Shown here piece after piece: positions 5,802 to 13,156 of a stretch of 13,210 nt of DNA. Source of the DNA: Pseudomonadota bacterium. GTDB taxonomy: Bacteria; Pseudomonadota; Alphaproteobacteria; Rhizobiales; Xanthobacteraceae. Numbering within the stretch: position 1 is the stretch's first letter; each line of letters starts with the position of its first letter. Location: positions 1 through 13,210 of the forward strand of contig JAEZFA010000088.1 of assembly GCA_023417665.1 (NCBI GenBank), written 5' to 3'. The position numbers were made by a program, and so were the translations under genes. The notes beneath the pieces are model-generated. The model was not told where the DNA came from. It ran no database searches and saw only the letters and a list, made by a program, of their open reading frames with translations.

Positions 5802-6589
5802 TCGACCGTCCGCCGGTAGAGGTGCCAGCTGGCGTGCCCCAGCACCGGCATGACGACCGCTAGCCCGATGAATAGCGGCAGAGAGCCAAGCAGTAGCAGC
5901 GTTCCGACGATAAGCCCCCAGATAGCCATGACGACCGGATTGGCAAGAACGGTCCGAACGGATGCGGACACGGCCGCCGCCGCGCCAACATCCCGATCGA
6001 CCAGCATGGGAAAGGATATGGCGCCGAGAGCAAGTGCGGCCGAGGCAAACAGAAAGCCGACCGCGTTTCCGACGAGCATCATCATCCTGCCTTGCTCGGT
6101 CGTCAGCACGTTTCGCAGGAATGAGAATGCATCGTCGGGTGGATAGGGCCCCATGAAGCTCATGTAGATACTTTGGGCGGCGATCATCCAGCAGAAGAAC
6201 AGCACGAGCAGCACGACACCAAGTGCCGCAATGGCAACTATCGACGGACGTTTCAGGACCTCGAATGCGTCGGTCCAGTGCGCGTCGAGTCCGAGTTCGC
6301 GCCGTCGGCTGAGTTCGTAGAGTCCGACCGCTGCAAGCGGTCCAACCAGCGCAAACCCTGCGACGAGCGGAAAGACCAGCGGCAACGTGGCGTTGCCGAG
6401 CGCGAGTTGAAGCAGAATGAAGCCTACGACTGGATAAATCAGCACGAGGAAGATGGCGTGGCTCGGGAATGCAGCAAAATCGCTCCAGCCGCGGCGAAGC
6501 GCTTCGTCGAGATCCGACAGACCGATCCGGCGTATGGACGGGCGAACGGGATTCTCCGATGCGCCGGCGATGACATGAAAGCTGGCCAT
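5798..6589 (-). CDS. DUF2189 integral membrane protein
   Basis: From the ATG at 6589 the product is 263 residues, MASFHVIAGASENP then VRPSIRRIGLSDLDEALRRG, the N-terminal pattern of DUF2189 proteins. About six hydrophobic segments follow: roughly residues 43-64, 66-91, 116-140, 170-194 and a long stretch 207-250 that holds two. The polar YELSRRRELGLDAHWTDAF between segments 2 and 3 is a family hallmark. Function is unknown; an inner-membrane location is certain from hydropathy. The start is fixed by GGAGGA eight bases upstream; the in-frame extension to 6760 adds an arginine-rich leader outside the family and is rejected. It ends tail to tail with the lipase, sharing bases of the two stops, and faces the hemerythrin gene across a 214-base divergent gap. 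Confidence 0.88.
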   Translation of the reverse strand: MASFHVIAGASENPVRPSIRRIGLSDLDEALRRGWSDFAAFPSHAIFLVLIYPVVGFILLQLALGNATLPLVFPLVAGFALVGPLAAVGLYELSRRRELGLDAHWTDAFEVLKRPSIVAIAALGVVLLVLFFCWMIAAQSIYMSFMGPYPPDDAFSFLRNVLTTEQGRMMMLVGNAVGFLFASAALALGAISFPMLVDRDVGAAAAVSASVRTVLANPVVMAIWGLIVGTLLLLGSLPLFIGLAVVMPVLGHASWHLYRRTVD

Positions 6590-6746
6590 GACGTGTCCTC
6601 CTGATTGATGGGTCAGGTGGTTTGGCCCGAAGTCTCGCGCGCGACGGCGATCGAGCCGCCGGGTGGAGCGCTCGTAGCGCAAACCCGCGTAGCCCTTCTG
6701 CAAGCGATCTTTGCGCCGTTCGGGCCGTGTGTCGAGGGGACCTCGC

Positions 6747-6774
6747 TTGAAAGGTTCCATCAGCGCCCTATATC
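6747..6774 (+). promoter_or_regulatory. Possible sigma-70-type promoter for the hemerythrin gene
   Basis: TTGAAA (6747-6752) and TATATC (6769-6774) are separated by 16 bases, with the expected start of transcription about 23 bases before the ATG at 6804. The -35 matches TTGACA at five of six positions; the -10 is a weaker match. The rest of the 214-base gap (6590-6803) shows no other clear motif. Confidence 0.35.
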
Positions 6775-6803
6775 CGTCACATCTTCCGAAAACGGTTCAA
6801 GCG

Positions 6804-7373
6804 ATGTTCGCCGATTACGACTCACCCGCGCATCATCTTGCGAGGCGCCCCGGGCTTACCGAGGAGCTTCGCAGCTTGCTGTTCGACACCCCGAAACACG
6901 AGTGGGCCAGCCACCAGAACTACTGGCGTGGCGCGGATATGTGGCAGGGCATCCATCGCTCGCTGCTGCACGAGTCCGGCCTGTTCGTTGAGGGGCTCGA
7001 GAAGCTTGTCGACCTTCCGAAGGGCGAGTTGCAGGCGGGCCTGCTTCTGAACAACATGCGTCATGTCGGCGGACACCTGATCGGTCATGCGCACGTGCAC
7101 CATCACGTCGAGGACGATCACTACTTTCCGCGTTTCAAGGAGATCTTTCCGCAACTGGGGCGTCCGATCGATCTGCTCGATTGCGATCACCGTGTGCTGG
7201 AGGAGACACTCGATGCCGTCGAAGGTCATGTACGGGCGATGCAGGCCGAGAACGCGGACAGGGATCGCATCGGCGCGGCGCTTGAAGATGCGCGCAAGCT
7301 CGACAGGATCCTGAACCGGCATCTCGCGGACGAAGAAGATATCGTGATCCCGGCACTGTTGCGCGGGATCTAG
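6804..7373 (+). CDS. Hemerythrin-domain (HHE) protein
   Basis: From the ATG at 6804 the product is 189 residues, starting MFADYDSPAHHLARR. It has a four-helix hemerythrin-like pattern of candidate di-iron ligands: His51 in GIHRSLL, H99-x3-E103 within HVHHHVEDDHYFP, H129-x3-E133 in CDHRVLEET and H173 with E177 in NRHLADEEDIVIP. Such proteins bind a non-haem di-iron centre and are linked to oxygen, nitric oxide or iron sensing or storage; no fused signalling domain is present. An upstream in-frame TTG at 6711 would add 31 non-conserved residues. No strong Shine-Dalgarno precedes 6804. It converges on the LLM oxidoreductase with 2 bases between stops. The physiological role is unknown. Confidence 0.9.
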   Translation: MFADYDSPAHHLARRPGLTEELRSLLFDTPKHEWASHQNYWRGADMWQGIHRSLLHESGLFVEGLEKLVDLPKGELQAGLLLNNMRHVGGHLIGHAHVHHHVEDDHYFPRFKEIFPQLGRPIDLLDCDHRVLEETLDAVEGHVRAMQAENADRDRIGAALEDARKLDRILNRHLADEEDIVIPALLRGI

Positions 7374-7375
7374 GG

Positions 7376-8362
7376 TCAGGCAATGCTTTTGCGAACCTCG
7401 GCGGCGATCTCGTAGGAACGCCTGCGCGCGGCATGATCGTAGATCTGCGCGGCCAGCATGATCTCGTCGGCGCCGGTCATCGCGATGAACTGCTGGAGCT
7501 TTGTACGGACCGTGTCCGGCGAGCCGACAACCGCGTATTGCAGCGCATGTTCGACACCGGCTTTCTCCGCGGGCGACCAATAGTCTTCAAGGCTTTGCGG
7601 CGGCTGCAGAAGTCCGGGCGAACCGCGGCGCAGGTTCACGAATTGCCGCTGTTGCGAAGTGAACAGCATGCGCGCGGCGTCATCCGTTTCGGCTGCAAAC
7701 AGGCCGATGCAGGGCATGAAATAGGGCCTCTCCAGAAACTGCGACGGCCTGAAATTCTTCCGGTAGAGGTCGATCGCAGTCATCAGGTAATCCGGCGCGA
7801 AGTGCGAGGCGAAAGCATAAGGCAGCCCCAGCATTGCTGCGAGCTGCGCGCCATAAGCACTGGATCCGAGTATCCATAACGGGACATTCAGTCCCGCGCC
7901 TGGATAGGCGTGTACTGTCTGTCCCGGTTGCGGCTCCATGAAGTAGTGCGCGAGTTCGACCACATCATCCGGGAACGTGTCTTCGTTTGCGCGATTGCGC
8001 CGCAACGCAAGCATGGTGCGCTGGTCCGTACCCGGAGCCCGGCCAAGACCGAGATCGATCCGGTCTCCATAAAGCGACGCCAGCGTGCCGAACTGTTCGG
8101 CAATCACAAGCGGCGAATGATTGGGAAGCATCACGCCGCCGGCGCCCACGCGGATCGTTTTCGTATGGCTCGCGATATGACCGATCACGACGGAAGTCGC
8201 CGCGCTGGCGATCCCCGGCATGTTGTGATGCTCGGCAAGCCAGTAGCGCTGATAGCCGAGGGCTTCCGCATGTTGCGCCAGATCGGCCGAGTTGCGGAAC
8301 GCATCGGCGGCCGTGCCGCCTTCAACAACCGGCGCGAGGTCGAGTACGGAGAACGGAATCAT
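7376..8362 (-). CDS. LLM class flavin-dependent oxidoreductase (luciferase-like monooxygenase)
   Basis: From the ATG at 8362 the product is 328 residues, starting MIPFSVLDLAPVVEGG, matching the MsnO8-type branch of bacterial luciferase-like proteins. Characteristic blocks are AEALGYQRYWLAEHHNMPGIASAA, GGVMLPNHSPLVIAEQFGTL, LYGDRIDLGLGRAPG and, late, YAVVGSPDTVRTKLQQF and GADEIMLAAQIYDHA. These use reduced flavin, usually FMNH2, in a TIM-barrel fold; the substrate cannot be read from sequence. The ATG overlaps the preceding GNAT stop as ATGA (8359-8362), implying translational coupling and fixing this start over an in-frame extension to 8422. It is the last gene of a three-gene minus-strand operon. 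Confidence 0.93.
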   Translation of the reverse strand: MIPFSVLDLAPVVEGGTAADAFRNSADLAQHAEALGYQRYWLAEHHNMPGIASAATSVVIGHIASHTKTIRVGAGGVMLPNHSPLVIAEQFGTLASLYGDRIDLGLGRAPGTDQRTMLALRRNRANEDTFPDDVVELAHYFMEPQPGQTVHAYPGAGLNVPLWILGSSAYGAQLAAMLGLPYAFASHFAPDYLMTAIDLYRKNFRPSQFLERPYFMPCIGLFAAETDDAARMLFTSQQRQFVNLRRGSPGLLQPPQSLEDYWSPAEKAGVEHALQYAVVGSPDTVRTKLQQFIAMTGADEIMLAAQIYDHAARRRSYEIAAEVRKSIA

Positions 8363-8634
8363 TGTGCCAAGAGGTCGTGATATTTCGGATTGTCGCGAAT
8401 GAAGCCCGCGAAATAGCCGCAACGGGGAACGACCTTCAGGCCTTGCGCCCGGATATGGTCGAGGACCGCAGCGGAAAGCTTCGCGCCGATGCCGCGTCCG
8501 CGCAACGCCGCCGGTACCTCGGTGTAGGTGACGGTGACAACGCCGGGCGAAAGACGATAGTTTGCAAAAGCAACACCGCCGTCGATGTCGAGTTCGTAGC
8601 GGCCAGCCTGCGTGTTATCGCGGATTTCACTCAT
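8359..8634 (-). CDS. Small GNAT-fold N-acetyltransferase (YidJ/COG2388-like), paralogue A
   Basis: A 91-residue protein starting MSEIRDNTQAGRYELDIDGG. The core YTEVPAALRGRGIGAKLSAA holds the acetyl-CoA-binding R-G-x-G-x-G/A turn (R45-G50), followed by GLKVVPRCGYFAGFI and an NPKYHDLLAQ tail. This is the minimal GNAT (Gcn5-related, GNAT_acetyltr_2-like) family, whose substrates are mostly unknown. I place the start at 8634 because the tandem paralogue begins at the matching residue (MSDVRDN); an upstream TTG at 8652 is possible. No clear Shine-Dalgarno is seen; a 6-bp hairpin (GAATGT 8640-8645 / ACATTC 8654-8659) lies just before the start. Its TGA overlaps the next ATG by four bases. Confidence 0.92.
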   Translation of the reverse strand: MSEIRDNTQAGRYELDIDGGVAFANYRLSPGVVTVTYTEVPAALRGRGIGAKLSAAVLDHIRAQGLKVVPRCGYFAGFIRDNPKYHDLLAQ

Positions 8635-8696
8635 GCCGGGAATGTGGAGCAAAACATTCGTAACGCAAGGCCCCGCGGGTATGGCTGCATTGCGTA

Positions 8697-8972
8697 CTAT
8701 TGCGCGAGCAGATCCTGATAGCCCGGGTTCTTTTCGATATAGGCTTTGATGAATGGGCAGAGCGGAATGACCTTCAGCCCGCGTTCCCGGACCTGATCGA
8801 GAGCGCCCTTGGCAAGGGCCGAGCCTATGCCACGACCGCCGAGCTCCTTCGGCACCTCGGTATGCGTGAATGTGATGACGCCGGACTGCAGCCGGTAGGC
8901 GGCAAGCGCGGTATATCCTTCGACGACAAGTTCGAACTGGTGCTTTTCGGCGTTGTCACGCACATCGCTCAT
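8697..8972 (-). CDS. Small GNAT-fold N-acetyltransferase (YidJ/COG2388-like), paralogue B
   Basis: A 91-residue protein starting MSDVRDNAEKHQFELVVEG, with the core HTEVPKELGGRGIGSALAKG and tail NPGYQDLLAQ. Aligned by eye without gaps it is identical to paralogue A at about 46 of 91 positions, so the two arose by tandem duplication some time ago. The acetyl-CoA loop GGRGIG is intact. GGAG lies 7 bases before the ATG at 8972; an in-frame extension to 9035 is not family-like. It is the first gene of the operon B-A-LLM oxidoreductase, with 62 bases between B and A, and is divergent from the acyl-CoA synthetase across 129 bases in which I see no clear operator. Confidence 0.92.
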   Translation of the reverse strand: MSDVRDNAEKHQFELVVEGYTALAAYRLQSGVITFTHTEVPKELGGRGIGSALAKGALDQVRERGLKVIPLCPFIKAYIEKNPGYQDLLAQ

Positions 8973-9101
8973 GGCCGCTCCGCGATTTGTTGTGACGGCA
9001 ATATTGTCATGAATCGGCGGGCCGGGCAGTATCAATTTGCGGGCTCAACAAGCCGGATCAACCGGCTGCGCCGCGAGGAAACGTGAAGCAAGGACGGGCG
9101 C

Positions 9102-10661
9102 GTGAACCAGCTCGCAAATGTCGGCGACGCCCTGCGTCTCTATGCCAGCATCTTTCCGGATAAAATCGGCGCCCGCGATCTCGACCGCGCCATGACATTT
9201 CGCCAATGGCGGGACCGCTCCGCGCGTCTTGCGAATGCGCTCCTCGGGCTCGGCCTGCAGAAAGGTGATCGCGTCGCCGTGCTCGCCTACAACTGCGTGG
9301 AGTGGCTGGAGATTTACGCAGCCATGGCTTTCTCCGGTCTCGTCATGGTGCCGATCAACTTTCGCCTGGTCGGGCCGGAGATCGCCTACATCATCGAGAA
9401 CTGCGAGGCACGCGCGATCATCGTGCAGGACGAATTGACGCCGGTGCCGGAAAGCGTCCGCGGCGATCTCGCCATTCCGCAATCGAACTTCGTTGCCTTC
9501 GGCGAGCGGCCGTTGGCCGGCAGGTATCATGGCTACGAGGAACTGCTGGCAGCCGCTCGCGACGATATACCGGACGCGGAAGTCGCAACGACCGACCCCT
9601 GGGCCTTCATGTACACCTCCGGCACGACCGGCAAGCCTAAGGGAGCAATCCGCTCGCATCGCGCGAGCACCATGATCGCGCTCGTGACGCAGTCCGAACT
9701 GAGCGTGCGTTCGGACGATTCCGCGCTTCTCGTGATGCCTATGTGTCACGCGAATTCGTTGTTCTTCTTCGGCGCGTTTCTCGGCACCGGCGCGCGCTGC
9801 ACCGTCTATAATCGCAAAAGCATCGATCCGGAGGAGCTGGTCCGTACGCTTGCCGGGAATGGCTCGACCTTCACCTCGCTGGTGCCGACGCATTATATCA
9901 TGATGCTCGGGCTCTCGGCGGCTGTTCGCGCGAAATACAATGTCGACGCGGTCACCAAGATGATGATCTCGTCCGCGCCGGCCCGCGCGGATACCAAGCG
10001 CGAGGTGATGGAGTATTTCCGCAATACGGGCCTGTTCGAGCTTTACGGCTCGACCGAGTGTGGCTGGGTGACCATGCTGCATCCGGAAGAGCAGTTCTCG
10101 AAGCTCGGCTCTGTAGGCCGCGAGACCGTCGGGTCGCAGCGGATCAAAATCCTCGATCCCGAAGGCAACGAAGTCCCCGACGGCGAGGCCGGCGAACTCT
10201 ATTCCTGCAACGCGCAGACCTTCGACGGCTACTGGAAGTTGCCTCAAAAGACCAGCGAAGCCTTTCGCGGTGACTATTGCACGGTCGGCGATCTCGCGCG
10301 GCGCGACGAAGACGGCTTCATCCATCTCGTTGACCGCAAGAGCAACATGGTGATCTCCGGTGGCGAGAACGTGTACCCATCCGAAGTGGAATCGGTACTC
10401 GGCGGGCATCCCAAGGTGAAGGACGTTGCCGTGATCGGCGTCGCCGACCAGAAATGGGGCGAGCGCGTCCATGCGGTGATCGTGACGCATGACGACGCCG
10501 AACTCAACGAAGCCGATATCCTCGAATGGAGTCGCGACAAGATTGCTGGCTACAAGCGCCCGCGTTCGGTCAGCATCATTCGGGAAAATGAAATGCCGCG
10601 GACGGCGACCGGAAAGATCCAGCACAGGATCCTGCGTGAGCGCCTTTCCGGAAAAGTATAG
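9102..10661 (+). CDS. Acyl-CoA synthetase (AMP-dependent synthetase/ligase)
   Basis: A 519-residue class I adenylate-forming enzyme starting with GTG, with AGGA about 9 bases upstream. Motifs occur in order: the P-loop YTSGTTGKPKG (171-181), a substrate-pocket region around MPMCHANSLFFFG (212-224), YGSTE (315-319), GDLARRDEDGFIHLVDRKSN (396-415), GGENVYPSEVE (420-430) and PRTATGK with the catalytic Lys505 near the end. It should activate a carboxylic acid to an acyl-adenylate and then to a CoA thioester, in the cytosol. The sequence is of the medium/long-chain fatty acid or aromatic acid CoA-ligase type; chain specificity cannot be read. The thiamine-diphosphate gene begins 10 bases after the stop, so the two form an operon and probably act on the same carbon skeleton. 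Confidence 0.94.
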   Translation: MNQLANVGDALRLYASIFPDKIGARDLDRAMTFRQWRDRSARLANALLGLGLQKGDRVAVLAYNCVEWLEIYAAMAFSGLVMVPINFRLVGPEIAYIIENCEARAIIVQDELTPVPESVRGDLAIPQSNFVAFGERPLAGRYHGYEELLAAARDDIPDAEVATTDPWAFMYTSGTTGKPKGAIRSHRASTMIALVTQSELSVRSDDSALLVMPMCHANSLFFFGAFLGTGARCTVYNRKSIDPEELVRTLAGNGSTFTSLVPTHYIMMLGLSAAVRAKYNVDAVTKMMISSAPARADTKREVMEYFRNTGLFELYGSTECGWVTMLHPEEQFSKLGSVGRETVGSQRIKILDPEGNEVPDGEAGELYSCNAQTFDGYWKLPQKTSEAFRGDYCTVGDLARRDEDGFIHLVDRKSNMVISGGENVYPSEVESVLGGHPKVKDVAVIGVADQKWGERVHAVIVTHDDAELNEADILEWSRDKIAGYKRPRSVSIIRENEMPRTATGKIQHRILRERLSGKV

Positions 10662-10671
10662 GGAGCGAACC

Positions 10672-12417
10672 ATGAACAACAAAACGCCGACGCTCGATCT
10701 CAATGCCGATGAAAGCTCCTGCGCCGCATGGATCGCGCGCTTTCTGAAAGCTCGCGGCATCGACCGCATCTTCGGCCTGCAGGGTGGACACATCCAGCCG
10801 ATCTGGGACCACATTGCGAAGCAGGGCATCCGCATCATCGACGTGCGCGACGAGGGCGCTGCCGTACATATGGCGCACGCGCATGCGGAACTCATGGGCG
10901 GCTTCGGCGTCGCAATGGTGACGGCGGGGCCGGGGGTGACGAACACGGTTACGGCGATGTGCAATGCGCATCTGGCGCGCATCCCTGTATTGCTCATTGG
11001 CGGTTGCACATCGCGCCCGCAGGCGAATATGGGCCCGCTGCAGGACATCCCGCATGTGGATTTGCTGAAACCCGTCTGCCGCACCGCGCGAACCCTGCGT
11101 GTTGCCGATCAGGTGATCCGCGAATTCGACGAGGGAGTTGCGCGCGCCATGGGGGATAACGGCGAGCCGGGGCCGGTCTATCTCGAAATTCCCACCGATG
11201 TATTGCGCACGTCCGTGCCGAAGCAACTTGTGCTCGACGAATGGATGGCGGCGAAAAAGCCGCGCGTGATGCTGCCCGATCCCGATGCGATCAAGGAAGC
11301 CGTGGATGCGCTCTGGGGCGCGAAGCGGCCGCTGGTCTTCACCGGGCGCGGCGCGCGTGGCGCTTCCGCCGAGCTGGTTCGCCTGCTGGACGCCACCGGC
11401 GCGCTTTACCTCGACACGCAGGAGAGCCGGGGGCTTGTCCCGGCCGATCACCCCTCGACCGCCGCTGCCGTGCGCGCGCAGGCGATGACGGATGCGGACG
11501 TCGTGCTCCTGATCGGCCGCAAGCTCGACTACCAGACGGGCTACGGTTCGCCGGCCGTGTTTCCGCACGCGCGCTTTATCCGCCTCTCGGATGCCCCCGG
11601 CGAACTGATCGACAATCGCCGCGGCCAGCCCGAACTGCTGGCAAGCGTGCCGCTCGCGCTCCAGGCGATGTGCGACGTAGCCGGCAATCGCGAGTCCGCA
11701 ATCGACAGGCAATGGGCGGACGGGCTTCGCGGCAAGCACAAGGATCGCGTCGCGAAGGCGAAGGCGAAGGCGAGCAAGGGGCCGCAGACAGGCGAGGACG
11801 GCAAGGTGCATCCGCAGGCGATCTTCGACGCGCTTGGCGTACTTGCCGACCCGGACTACATCGCGATCGCCGACGGCGGCGATCTCCTGAGCTTCGCGCG
11901 CACCGGCCTGCAGGCGCGGACCTACATGGACGCCGGAGCGTTCGGCTGCCTTGGCGTCGGCGTGCCGTTTGCGGTCGCGGCCGCACTCGCTGAGCCGGCG
12001 CGGCAGGTGATTTCGGTCAACGGAGACGGTGCCTTCGGCATCAACGCGATGGAGATCGACACCGCGGTGCGCCATGGCGCGAAATGCGTCTTCATCGTTT
12101 CCAACAACGCGGCATGGAATATCGAACGGCTCGATCAGGAGATGAACTACGGGGGCCGCGTTGTCGGCACCACGCTGCGCCATTCCGATTATGCCGGCAT
12201 GGCAAAAGCGCTTGGGCTGCACGCCGAGCGCGTGACCAGTCCGGAGGAGTTGAAGCCCGCACTCGAACGCGCGCTGCAGAACGCGCCGGCGCTCGTCGAT
12301 GTCGTCACCTCGCAGACTGTCATTTCATCCGACGCGCAGAAGGGGCTCGGCTTCGTTCCGGATTACCAGGCGCTGACGGCGTGGGACGATGCGGAGCGTA
12401 AACGCCGCGGGCTGTAA
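10672..12417 (+). CDS. Thiamine-diphosphate-dependent enzyme, acetolactate synthase/2-hydroxyacyl-CoA lyase superfamily
   Basis: A 581-residue protein starting MNNKTPTLDLNADESS, with GGGAG seven bases upstream. The N-terminal PYR domain carries the catalytic glutamate in VRDEGAAVHMAHAHAE (E61) and AMVTAGPGVTNTVTAM (81-96). The central domain spans about 200-345, and the C-terminal PP domain holds the cofactor motif GDG (451-453) to NN (478-479), spaced as in the family. Acetolactate synthase, benzaldehyde lyase, oxalyl-CoA decarboxylase and 2-hydroxyacyl-CoA lyase all share this layout. No regulatory small subunit gene follows, and the partner is an acyl-CoA synthetase, so branched-chain amino acid synthesis is unlikely; a C-C lyase or ligase on an acyl-CoA or acid is more plausible. 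The linker at 355-370 is unusually lysine-rich. The specific reaction is unknown. Confidence 0.93.
   Translation: MNNKTPTLDLNADESSCAAWIARFLKARGIDRIFGLQGGHIQPIWDHIAKQGIRIIDVRDEGAAVHMAHAHAELMGGFGVAMVTAGPGVTNTVTAMCNAHLARIPVLLIGGCTSRPQANMGPLQDIPHVDLLKPVCRTARTLRVADQVIREFDEGVARAMGDNGEPGPVYLEIPTDVLRTSVPKQLVLDEWMAAKKPRVMLPDPDAIKEAVDALWGAKRPLVFTGRGARGASAELVRLLDATGALYLDTQESRGLVPADHPSTAAAVRAQAMTDADVVLLIGRKLDYQTGYGSPAVFPHARFIRLSDAPGELIDNRRGQPELLASVPLALQAMCDVAGNRESAIDRQWADGLRGKHKDRVAKAKAKASKGPQTGEDGKVHPQAIFDALGVLADPDYIAIADGGDLLSFARTGLQARTYMDAGAFGCLGVGVPFAVAAALAEPARQVISVNGDGAFGINAMEIDTAVRHGAKCVFIVSNNAAWNIERLDQEMNYGGRVVGTTLRHSDYAGMAKALGLHAERVTSPEELKPALERALQNAPALVDVVTSQTVISSDAQKGLGFVPDYQALTAWDDAERKRRGL
11752..11773 (+). 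repeat. GCGAAG hexanucleotide microsatellite inside the thiamine-diphosphate gene
   Basis: Three exact tandem copies of GCGAAG (11752-11769) are followed by a partial fourth, in frame, encoding Ala-Lys-Ala-Lys-Ala-Lys at residues 361-366 of the linker between the central and C-terminal domains. As a 6-bp unit it could change copy number without shifting frame. Confidence 0.6.
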
Positions 12418-12432
12418 TTAGCCCGCGGGCGT
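12402..12432. terminator. Possible bidirectional terminator hairpin spanning two convergent stops
   Basis: CCGCGGGCT (12405-12413) pairs perfectly with AGCCCGCGG (12420-12428) around a 6-base loop. After one bulged G the stem continues for three more pairs (12402-12404 with 12430-12432). The TAA of the plus-strand thiamine-diphosphate gene (12415-12417) and the TAA of the minus-strand DUF2218 gene (12418-12420) both lie in or at the loop. The stem is very stable but no good T-run follows on either strand, so it may act with Rho or simply separate the convergent transcripts. Confidence 0.45.
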
Positions 12433-12711
12433 CCATTGCACGTCGCCGAAGTCTTCCCGGAACGCAAAGCGCTTCAGGTGATCGATCACCACGCCTTGGG
12501 TGCGCGTAAGCGATGCGTCGTCCGGCGCTTCGATCCGGATCGAGAGCGATTGCGCGTCGGCATCCAGCACACAGCGGCGATCTTCGGGGAAGGGAACGAC
12601 GCCGTGCGCGGGCGTGAATTCCACCGCGAATTTATGCGCCCAGTGCTTGCATAGCTGCTGCAGGTACTGGCTCGCTTTTTCAGTGGCTACCTTGGTCTCG
12701 GATGCGATCAT
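12418..12711 (-). CDS. DUF2218 domain-containing protein
   Basis: A 97-residue protein that fits DUF2218 over its whole length: SETKVATEKASQYLQQLCKH near the start, WAHKFAVEF, the GVVPFPEDRRCVLDADAQSL middle and the closing VVIDHLKRFAFREDFGDVQW. The family is small, soluble and of unknown function; some members are encoded near iron-siderophore or redox genes, which is not the case here. The ATG is at 12711, with AGAGG about 10 bases upstream. It converges with the thiamine-diphosphate gene with no bases between the two stop codons. The gene on its other side is unclear because the next 500 bases hold no convincing CDS. Confidence 0.93.
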   Translation of the reverse strand: MIASETKVATEKASQYLQQLCKHWAHKFAVEFTPAHGVVPFPEDRRCVLDADAQSLSIRIEAPDDASLTRTQGVVIDHLKRFAFREDFGDVQWTPAG

Positions 12712-12909
12712 TGTTTGAATGCCTCTAAATCTGTTGCGCTTCCGCTCGCGCTATTGAGGCGATGTAGGCAACGCGCTCCGGGTCTTCAAGAACGGGCTTC
12801 GAGGATAACGAACGCACGTCCGCATTGCCGCGCTCGGTTTGAGCCGGAGTTTGCAATCGCCGCCTTTCGAGGGCGGCGGGGACGCCGGAGGATTTCCGTC
12901 CTCCACGGC

Positions 12910-12940
12910 CATCTGCACGAAAGAGTAGGTGGTGCAGATG
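12910..12940. repeat. 9-bp perfect inverted repeat
   Basis: CATCTGCAC (12910-12918) and GTGCAGATG (12932-12940) are exact reverse complements around a 13-base purine-rich loop. It is part of the structured region. No T-run follows on either strand. Confidence 0.6.
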
Positions 12941-12955
12941 AATTGCCGTCACCGC

Positions 12956-13046
12956 GAAAGCCGAAAGTTCGACCGGCGTCCCGGCACGCTCGGCGCTTGC
13001 GCCGTTCGTGCCAAGTAAAGACTTCGCGCGATGGTTTTCGGCTTTC
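12956..13046. repeat. 11-bp inverted repeat enclosing a nested hairpin
   Basis: GAAAGCCGAAA (12956-12966) and TTTCGGCTTTC (13036-13046) are exact reverse complements 69 bases apart. Inside lies a second two-step hairpin: GGCACG (12983-12988) with CGTGCC (13007-13012), and GGCGC (12992-12996) with GCGCC (12999-13003). Nested perfect stems like this are typical of folded RNA or of palindromic mobile repeats. Confidence 0.6.
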
Positions 13047-13091
13047 CTTCGCATGATCCCCGGAGGACTGACCAAGTTATCCTCCGCTGGC

Positions 13092-13156
13092 GGACCTTCT
13101 CGACTTCGCGGGAGCGCGTTGGCACGCGCGCCATGCGAAGCCGCCAAGAAAGGTCC
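13092..13156. repeat. Layered imperfect hairpin
   Basis: Three stems nest in order: GGACCTT/AAGGTCC (13092-13098, 13150-13156), CTTCGC/GCGAAG (13104-13109, 13135-13140) and GCGCG/CGCGC (13114-13118, 13125-13129), with internal loops between. The hairpin would span 65 bases. It lies in the region without a recognised gene. Confidence 0.5.

Noticed and set aside
9045..11084. A 679-codon open frame on the minus strand opposite the acyl-CoA synthetase and thiamine enzyme genes.
   Set aside because: It overlaps two genes with intact family motifs, has low-complexity His/Arg/Ala-rich composition and no recognisable domain. Such frames are usual opposite GC-rich genes.
10576..12222. A 548-codon minus-strand open frame within the thiamine-diphosphate gene.
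   Set aside because: It is antisense to a clear enzyme, with arginine/alanine-rich composition and no domain; a shadow frame.
12725..13147. Minus-strand frame of up to 140 residues at the right end as a protein gene.
   Set aside because: No recognisable motif, no clear ribosome site, and it runs across several strong inverted repeats that better explain the region. Kept only as a low-probability alternative.
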